Assembly: GCA_963966185.1 (NCBI GenBank)
Contig: CAWZYM010000402.1
Coordinates: 1,527,825-1,591,824 of the forward strand
Origin: Rhabditoides inermis
Taxonomy: Eukaryota; Nematoda; Chromadorea; Rhabditida; Rhabditidae
Direction of reading: 5' to 3'
DNA: 64,000 nt
Below, piece by piece: positions 56,024 to 64,000 of the stretch (its first letter is position 1; every line of letters starts with the position of its first letter). A model generated the notes under the pieces. That model saw only the letters and a program-made list of their open reading frames with translations. It searched no databases and was not told the DNA's origin. Both the position numbers and the translations under genes were made by a program.

Positions 56024-57016
56024 GTAGACACTCGCACAACTCGCCAATCGCATACTTGGTTGTACTCATGATAAAGCGTGTATCGTCTGAAAATGACAAC
56101 ACTCACTAAGTCGTCATTCCTTGTTCTCCCAGTACGATCGTGTTGTCGTCGACTGCTTGTCGCCAACTCGCAAGGTGCGCTTACGAAATGCTCTTTCGCA
56201 AGGTTTACGGTAGAGTACAGTATCCCTCTATCCTACCCCCGCAGACAGCTCACGTCTCTTCTGCCTCCTCTTCTGCCAATCTACCCTGAGACCTGATGAG
56301 ACAGCCTTGGGTATGTGACTTGCGCGTTTTCTTCCTGATTCATTTTTATTGATTCTGGCGTAAATACATATGTGTGTAAAGTCTATATATGTATGTCTTT
56401 CACTCACTCTTTCTAACTATCAGAGGTCGGAGTGCGCCTAAGGCGCTTGCTATGGTGCCTTTTAGGTCTACTCTCACGTCTAGTTGACAACAACTTTCTT
56501 TAAAAAAAACTACTATACTCTCTATCGTCTACTCCTGCAACAAGCTCACCTACATCATAAAAAATACAACAAGCTCACCAACATCATAAATAAATTTATA
56601 CTCTTATTACAAAATTACAATCATCAATATAGCAATACAATACGTAAAGTGACTTTATATTACAATTTGGGTTCAAAGTGAAAAAGAGAAAGAGGCACTA
56701 GACAAAGATAACCTCAAGAGACGTGCGTGCGTGTTTGACCAAAAAAACGAGACAAAAAACGGGATATGATTGGTCGCGAATTACATGTGTTTCGTATCAC
56801 AAACATCGAGAGAAAACACCGCGCACACGGGGACTGACAAACAATCAATCAATACACAAACAAACAATCAATCAATCAAAAACAATCAATACACTTATAA
56901 GAGGGACACACAATGACCACTTGCAACAAAAAAATCTGCATAAATTAATCAATCATCAAGGAGTTCACGGGGGGAGGAAGGAGCAACAATTCAATATGAA
57001 TCACTAGAGCTGCCTG
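56024..57016. other. Convergent intergenic region, AT-rich
   Basis: Contains CAATCAATCAATACA-type repeats at about 56838-56960 and AT-rich sequence with several AATAAA-like hexamers on both strands. No gene seen. Confidence 0.5.
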
Positions 57017-60000
57017 CTAGCGGTGCATGAGCGGTGTGGTGAGAGTGCTCATTCCGCTCATGCCCCCACCCATCCCGATCGGACCGCCGAGACTCAGACC
57101 GTAGAACCTCTCCTGAGCGTCCAGCTCGTCCGCGAAACGAGCCTCCAGCATCTCAAATCACACCATGCCACATCACTCAATATATAAAAAAGTTGTCGTA
57201 ATCTTGTCGTGATTCAAGAACCCTATCTTGTTCTCGACTAGGAGGAGCCCGGATTCAACAGGCTAAACAAACACAAACAACAACAACGCACCGCTTTCCT
57301 GGGGGCGAGCTCGCCGCGCCACTGCTCCTGCATGTCGAGGTACTTGCGCTCGTGCTCGTTCATCGTCGCGCACTCCTGCAACCAACACAATAATATATAG
57401 TAATCGAATAGAGTCTCTGCACGACCCATTTTTCACTACACTACCTCTTGATAGATACAAATAGCAATGGTACATCATTCAAAACGCTACAGTATCTTTT
57501 TCTACAGTATTTGTACTATCACCAGCCCCGCCCACCTTCTCGAGCAACTGCTTGCGCTTGTCGTTCTGCGTCTCCTCGAGTTCGGCCAGCTGAACGAACG
57601 TCTCTCTCTCTCTCTCCCCCCCCCCCCCTCCCCTACCCCTCTCCATCCCTCTCGCCCACTCACCACCATCTGGTGTCGTTCCCTTAGCGCGGCGACCTTC
57701 TTGCTGCTCTTCAAGTCGTGCTCCTCCATCGCGTGCTTGATGCGCAGCAGCTCCTGCTCGTCAAACGAGCGCAGCCGGGACGACATCTCCGACGAAGAGA
57801 GACCCTGCAAGAAAACGGGATGAGAGAAGAGCAAAACGACGACCGAGGCAACTCATGGGGGCATAACACAATGCGGCTGGCTGACTGGCTCACAACTGGC
57901 AACTAGCAACTACCTGCATGTGTGTCGTGTACTCATAGAACTCCTTCAAAAATAGGGATGAAAGTAAACATAAACAATATATATAATCAATACAACATAT
58001 TGAGAATGGATAAACAATTGGACAATGCATACAAATAAACCTGCATACAAAAACTTGTAACACATGCGTACCTGTCCCGAGATACGCAGGCTCTCCTTGA
58101 ACATGTGGCTGCGCGTCTTGGCCTCGGCGCGCAGCATCTTGGGCAGCTTCTTGCGGTCGGCAGCCAGCGCGCGAACCAGCTCCTCCTCCTCCTCCTGACA
58201 CATCATCAATTAGTCAGACTCAATTGAGCTTCTCTCAAAACTAAAAATAAAGTTTTATTTCAAAATGGCTGTTTGCGAAAACGATTCTATATATATAACA
58301 GGGGCATAGCGTTACTCATTGTAGCGGTCAGGTAGCTGTCATCTTTGTCTCTGATATACTAAAACTGCACTCACCAAAACATCATGACATATGTTTCACC
58401 AATATAATAACCAGAGATTTGTTAGTACTCAATAATAGTCGTGTTACAATTTTCTTTATTAACACCTGATAGCATTAATATTTCACATTCAAAAAGCCTT
58501 GCCTCTCCCCCCCCCACTCACCTGTTGCACCTTGGTGACCTGTGCCACCTCCTTCTGATGTCTGGCCAGCATCTGCGTGCGCAGCAGGTAGTACTCGTTC
58601 TTGAACAGCCGACGCTGCAGCAGGTACCTACAACCACATACATTATGAGAATCCCTTCCATCTCTCACCGCTCTCCACTTTTCTCTATACTCAACACCCC
58701 GAGCTTGTTTCGCTACCGAATTTTCAATCTCATTCTCCTGACTATCACTCCGTCCTTCCAACACCTACTTCTCGCTCTACTTCATCCCTCCCATCCCACT
58801 ACTCCATCACATTCTCATCACACCCCGTACCTACCCACAACCTACTTCGCTCTAGTCCATCCTCCCATCACGCATTCATTTAACCATCTCTCCCCCCCTC
58901 CCGCCCACCCACTTTTCGCTCATGTGCTTCTCCTCCACCTCCCACTCGGCGCTCTCCTTGCCGCGCAGCAGCGTGTGCTTCTGCATGAGGAACTGCCGCT
59001 CCAGCTGCGCAATGTTCTCCTTGTGCTTGAGCTGGAGGCGCGCCAGCGTCGCCTCCGCGTTCTTGTGCATCTGCAAAGGCGATGGGTCAATCAATCAATA
59101 AACGATTGATTGATTGTTCGATTAAACGCGATGGATAATTGCGTTTTGAGGAGTACGCTACGTCAAATTTCGAGTACGTGGCAGTCGGAGTTTGTTGTAG
59201 TGTATAGAGGAAAAAACGCAGAGAAATAATATAGGAGACAGAAGAGAAAAGATATCCATAGTAGTCTACTAGTATAGCAGTTCTGGCAGTATCCTCAGAT
59301 GTCCACAAGTGACTCGTTACTCCCTCCCTCTCTCTCTCTACATCCCCACCTTCTCTTTCTCTCTCTCTCTCTCTCCCTCTCACCTGTTGCACAAACTCGG
59401 CCTCCTTGTGCTGGTGTTCCAGCTCCGTCTGCTCCTTGCGCATCTTCAGCGCGTCCTTGCGTTGCGCCTACAGAATCCGCCATCACTCTCTCTCCTCTCC
59501 TCCTCCTCTCATGATCGTATGCCATGTCGGCGCGAAGACGACACAAGTTTGTTGTCAAAGAGAGAAGTGCGTCAGTGGCGACAGTATATCTTATGTTTTA
59601 AAACCTACGACCAGCTTAGGTACTCATGAGTGATTTCGTTTTTATCGTAATCATATCCACTCGACCCGCATCCGCACCCTATCCTACCCCAATTGCCTCT
59701 CTCTCTCCCTCCCTCTCCCTCCCTCTCTCCTACCTTGGGCACCATCTCCATCTCCTGCTTGAGTATCTTCATCTCCTGTCGGAGGCGTTCGCGGAACGCG
59801 CGCAGGTCCTTCTCCTGGTCCGTCTTGAGTCGCTTGTGGCAGCCGCGCGTCTCCTCTTCTTGCACCCGCTCCGCCTCCTCAATCTCGCGCTTCTGCTTCC
59901 GATCCAGCGTCTCCTGGTCGAGCTCGAATTGCCGAACCAGACCCTGCAAACGAGACATGTTTTACAGTTTTGAAAACAAGCATACTTGACCATGCTTATA

Positions 60001-63000
60001 CAACCACGACAACAATATTTCAAACCCATATTCCCCTCTCTTCCGCATTACCATATTCGAGAACATTGCTGATCGACTCGACACCAATACATTTGACTAT
60101 GCCTACTCGCACACAAACTGTGCCGGCTCGCTGTCTCGCACACAATCCCGTCCACGGGGGGCATGAGTGAACTTGTGCCATTCTGGAATCTCATTGCTGG
60201 TTTTCTAGAACCATAACATCTAGCACTCTACTGCTGTCCCTCCAATGTCATTGTTCACAGGCATTTCATGTGTGACGCATCCTTGTAGTGTACTAAATGT
60301 AATTTTCTAATCCTCCCATTCTCACTGCCTCTCCCTACCCACCATCTTCTCCTGCTGGAACTTCCTCTCCTGCTGCTCTGCCTGGGCGGCGCCGGCTGCC
60401 TGCAGCTCCTGCTTCTGCCGCGCCTCCTCCCGCTGCATGCGCTTCAAATCCTGCAGCTGCTGCTTCCTGCAAGAAACATCAATAAACTTGGCATTACCAT
60501 ATCATTTCGAAACACTACATTTCAGAGAACAGAAACATGTAAGTAGTGCATGAAAGTGCATATCAGCTGCTGTTTCCTGCAATGCGTTGATGAGGCAACT
60601 GCATAACGCACTCGACACAAGTCATTCCAAACTTCTTTTACTACTTACTACGTCTCACCAAACATTAAATATGCAATAAACAAAAACCAGCATACCTGTA
60701 CAGAATGTCCTCCTTGGCGCCGAGCACATGCAGCGTCGTGGAAGTGACCTCAACAAGGGCACATTGACAAAACAACAACAAAGAGGAGTTTTCAAAGTAC
60801 ATAGGATATCAGATAGTATAACATCATTGCTAGATTGCTAGAGGCCACAACAACAACGCACCTGCATTCCATCGACCGTGTAGGTTCGCGTCTTCTTGGT
60901 GACCGTCTGTCGGTTGGGGTTGCGGCGCGCGCCAAGACCACCACTGCGCGGCTCGCCCGGAGAACGGGACACCTAATAATTATTTATACAGATTTTTAGC
61001 AACAGATGAAACACAATAATGTATTAAAAACACAATAAAAAACGAATCCTCCTACTATGGTACTCTGTGGTGTGAGATAGAATAGACTATCGAATCGATC
61101 GATAAACTATCAATACACCAGAATCCATCCCACAGCTTCTGTTACACACAGCTGATCGCTTGTAATGATAAGGAATCGTGAAACCCCCGGCACCTTCTCA
61201 GTCTTGGGAGTGGAGGGGGCAGATGTCTTGACGGGGGCTGCGGGCGGCAGAGACTGCGGCGGCGGCTGGTTCTCTGAACATGGGCATATTGCAATGAAAA
61301 GCAACGTTCGAAAGACAGAGAAAGACATCGACTAATGCCTACATGTCTACATCAAGGAGAGCTTTTGCGCCGCCTACGATTATTTCAGCATCTTGGATCT
61401 TACCGTAATTTACATTACCATGTACTACTGCTACTTGATTCGAGATAAATATTCTGACTTCTGACATTTGATGTATAATAATCACGCCTACGCTTACAAG
61501 CGCATGACAACTCACCATTTCTTTTCGGCGCAAAAATCTACACTACCATCATAGGTTCTTATGAGTGATTTCGTTTTGTATGTGTCACAATCATGTTTGC
61601 GCATCCGAATAAACATTTGATTTTGATTTGATTGACGACTCACCCTTGCTGGCGCCGCTCGTCGTGCTGGCAGTCATCGCATCCCTCTCCCTCTCCCTCT
61701 CCCGCTCCCTCTCTACCCGTCCCTTCCTCTCATAGTCGACTGGCGGCTCGGGCGGCGGAGTCTCCACCGAAGATGAAGTGGCAAACTGAAAAGGCAGACA
61801 AATAGAAATCCAGTGTGTATACACATCACACAAAACTATACTAAACGTTGAGATCCAAACGAAAACTCGAAAACCCATAATTTCCCCTTCACTCACGTAG
61901 TCTTCCCGCGGGGCGGCGGTGGATGGGAACTGCTCAAAGTACGAGTGCGGCTGCTTCTCGGGAGACGCGCGCACCTATGATAATAACAATATCTATCGTT
62001 AGAAATAGAGAAAGGAAATATACAATGCTGCTATCTGTATCAAACATTCAGCTGTTTATTAGGCTCTATACACATGCACACATAGTTTAGTGCTACAGTG
62101 AATATACTCGGCGCGAAAGCAATAGTTTTCTACCTCGCTTGCAGTTCGAAATACGGTGCCATAACCGTCTGCCTCTCTTGTTTTGCGCGTTATTGCCGAA
62201 AGCTGACTCTCCGTCTTCCTCTGATATACCAAACCGCGCGCAACTTATTGCGAGCATATAACTATAGTTAAGTGATGGAAAACTGCAAACACAGAAAATG
62301 AGGAATCGACAACACATTCTCTTCTAAATAGTATACACGGTAATAAATGTTATAATGATTATTACCTGTGCGGGCGAGGACCTGGCGTTCCTGGCGGGCG
62401 GCGAGTGCTGTTTGACGAGGATGGGAGACGGAGAGCGACGCACCATGTCCGCCACCTGCTGCTGGTGGAACAGCGACGCGTCCTCAACACGCACACAATC
62501 AAATAAAATCAAATCAAATGCTCTATTCGGTATCGCTATTTCATGATCATATGTTTAGAAATCATTTTTGTAGTATGAGATGTTAAAGCCGAGGACCACG
62601 ATTGTTGGAATATACTTATCTTTTATCCGAAGTTTCGGCGTTATCCTACGTTTAGAAATAATATCCATCGCCTGGTCTTATGGATAGTGCCGTTATTATG
62701 GGACAATCATACAATGCATATCCAGTATACCAGCATTACATAACATAGTAACAAATCGGAATCTGACACGTAGCACATGTCGAGCATTTCCAATTACACG
62801 TTAAACTAGTCATTATTATCCACACCTCCAGCGCCTACAGTACACAAATTCGCGACTGCATCTGCTAGTAACGGAACTGCATTAGCTGGTACAGGCTACA
62901 GTACACTACATCGGTATTTGTATTGGTGAAACATATGTCATGATGGTTAAAGTTTTTTATTATCATTATTATTATTATACTATTATTTTGGTAGTATCGG

Positions 63001-64000
63001 GACGAACTCTTAATTACCCAAGTTTGAGGACTACGTCGCCCAAATATTCGACGAGCTCAGTTCCACTCTGGGACAGCGGGTGTGCAAGCTGGTCAACGAG
63101 ACTATCGCCACACTGAACTCGCCAGATATTGTGTACTAACGAATCTCCAGTTGATATAATGGTGAAAGGCGCACGATTGAAGTGGGGCGAATTGGCTTTA
63201 GTAACAATAATGCATAACTTGAATGTGATCGAACCCGATTTCTCACCTGCTTTCTCCTCTCCTCGGCGATCCGCGCTCCCTCTGCCCGCGCGTGGTCGTC
63301 CAGCTGCTCCGCCGCCACCTTCTTGATCGTGTCACGCACCAGACCCGACGGAATGTCAACCTGCAAGAGGGAATCTCTCTCTCTCTCTCTCTCTCGCTTT
63401 TGCTCCAACTCTGTCTGTCTCCCCCCTCCCTCTCCCTCTCTCTCACCTTCTCCCTCTCAACATGCTGTTCGACACCCGATTCAAACTTGTGGCGCAGCTC
63501 GCCGACACCAGAATGCCTCTGAACGACGATAATTCAACATCAATTTTCAATCATTCAATTTCATGCGCTTCGTTCACTATCAGAATCAGAACAGCGATAA
63601 GAACCGTACTCACATCCGCCTCGTCTCCCTCTTCATTCACCCGCAGGTTGACCACCTCTCCAGAGTGACGAGAGGACGACGAGTGAGAAGACGAGCTCTG
63701 CAACCATCATATATATCAACATCTCCGACGCCTTGAAACACCTTTCAGGACTGAACGACAAGAAGGAACCACCGACGACTCGGATACTACACGCAAACTA
63801 AACCCTCTGGTGTTTTAGCTCAGTTGCTGTACTCTTGACATCGAGAGTGAATCATTCATTCATTTATCCCCCGTCTACCTTGCTGAGCTCTCCAGACGCG
63901 AGCGGCTCGTCATTGTTGTGTCGTGGTGAGATGGACGAGGGCCGGGGAGACGGCATCGGAGACGTCGACGACGACGACGAGACACGAGCCGTCGCGATCA
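57017..64000 (-). CDS. gck-4: SLK/STK10 (GCK-4) germinal-centre kinase, C-terminal part, runs off the right edge
   Basis: Twenty-one minus-strand exons: 64000-63879 (partial), 63697-63614, 63518-63447, 63360-63247, 62482-62366, 61974-61897, 61785-61644, 61273-61194, 60972-60862, 60748-60696, 60466-60343, 59943-59734, 59467-59384, 59070-58913, 58627-58522, 58194-58072, 57943-57914, 57804-57664, 57589-57536, 57375-57292, 57151-57017. They give about 740 residues. A Ser/Pro-rich linker leads to TVTKKTRTYTVDG, then a long coiled coil of the PKK/ATH type: KMRKEQTELEHQHKEAEFVQQ-like, WEVEEKHMSEKYLLQRRLF, RAEAKTRSHMFKESLRI and LAPRKAMLEARFADELDAQE. All are close to the vertebrate SLK/STK10 tail. The kinase domain is expected upstream (beyond 64000). 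The family phosphorylates ERM proteins at the cell cortex. Exons of 30 and 53 nt occur, and three acceptors are GAG. Confidence 0.88.
60221..60300. repeat. Dispersed repeat shared with 10473-10550
   Basis: In a kinase-gene intron. TGTCATTGTTCACAGGCATT and TGTGTGACGCATCCTTGT match laminin intron 3 in the same orientation. Confidence 0.75.
61404..61465. repeat. Dispersed repeat shared with 5937-6000
   Basis: Same ordered blocks as the copy near 5937. About 100 bp further on, CATGAGTGATTTCGTTTT-like sequence (61560) also occurs near 59627. Confidence 0.65.
61600..61636. mobile_element. Solo LINE tail
   Basis: CGAATAAACATTTGATTTTGATTTGATTG, described as an AATAAA-bearing segment with a (TTTGAT)n tail. 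Same tail as the LINE at 16553, in the opposite orientation to the copies at 16553 and 43184. Confidence 0.65.
62497..62560. mobile_element. Solo LINE tail
   Basis: AATCAAATAAAATCAAATCA followed by TATTCGGTATCGCTATTTCATG, next to the GAG acceptor of a kinase-gene exon at 62482. Confidence 0.6.
62561..63246. other. Long kinase-gene intron, no exon seen
   Basis: AT-rich. The neighbouring exons (63247-63360 and 62366-62482) are both phase 0 and join directly, so no missing exon is required. Confidence 0.55.

Overview
The window is 64 kb of eukaryotic nuclear DNA, most likely from an intron-rich nematode outside Caenorhabditis. That call rests on the gene set: an ODR-2/HOT-type Ly6 protein, an EPI-1-like laminin alpha, an NCAM-1-like Ig/FN3 protein, a GCK-4/SLK-type kinase tail and a type II Na/phosphate cotransporter. 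It also rests on introns of about 43-50 nt mixed with long ones, and on good 3' splice sites just upstream of many start codons, which would fit spliced-leader trans-splicing. Coding exons are GC-rich. Introns are AT-richer and full of microsatellites. The species itself cannot be named from the sequence.

Layout from left to right: (1) 161-4445 +, GPI-anchored Ly6 protein with an unresolved start and one missing exon. (2) 6505-8348 +, a small acidic protein of unknown function whose intron carries a 540-bp CA repeat. (3) 9893-30195 +, a complete laminin alpha chain of the alpha-3/5 (EPI-1) type in 61 exons, about 3,686 residues, with a truncated non-LTR retrotransposon inside an intron. (4) 30981-33852 +, an unknown 365-residue protein. 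(5) 34250-38180 -, an SLC34 Na/phosphate cotransporter in 15 exons. (6) 39300-40626 +, an ALY/REF mRNA export adaptor. (7) 40925-44242 -, a 640-residue C2H2 zinc-finger protein in 16 exons. (8) 44485-46650 +, a Ulp/SENP-type cysteine protease carrying a tRNA-derived foldback element in its last intron. (9) 48676-54029 +, an NCAM-like receptor, with probable alternative cytoplasmic-tail exons at 55485-56023. (10) 57017-64000 -, the C-terminal part of an SLK/STK10 (GCK-4) kinase; the kinase domain lies beyond the right edge.

The genes are housekeeping and cell-surface/matrix genes with no sign of a shared pathway or gene cluster. Exon boundaries were read by eye from splice signals and confirmed by phase continuity, so each gene model is internally consistent but not transcript-verified.

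The unusual material is mostly non-coding. A dispersed palindromic MITE family is present in at least six copies. Many solo 3' tails of one LINE family occur, and its larger copy sits inside a (TATC)n tract. There is a foldback made of two opposed tRNA-like (SINE) units, and several introns carry tandem copies of the adjoining exon end and splice site. Splice-level oddities include relaxed GAG acceptors, a GC-AG intron, competing acceptors around a coding microsatellite, a possible 21-nt microexon, and a phase-0 acidic cassette splitting an Ig domain. Two protein-level substitutions stand out: Asn in place of the usual catalytic Asp in the protease, and QSSN in the second cotransporter repeat.
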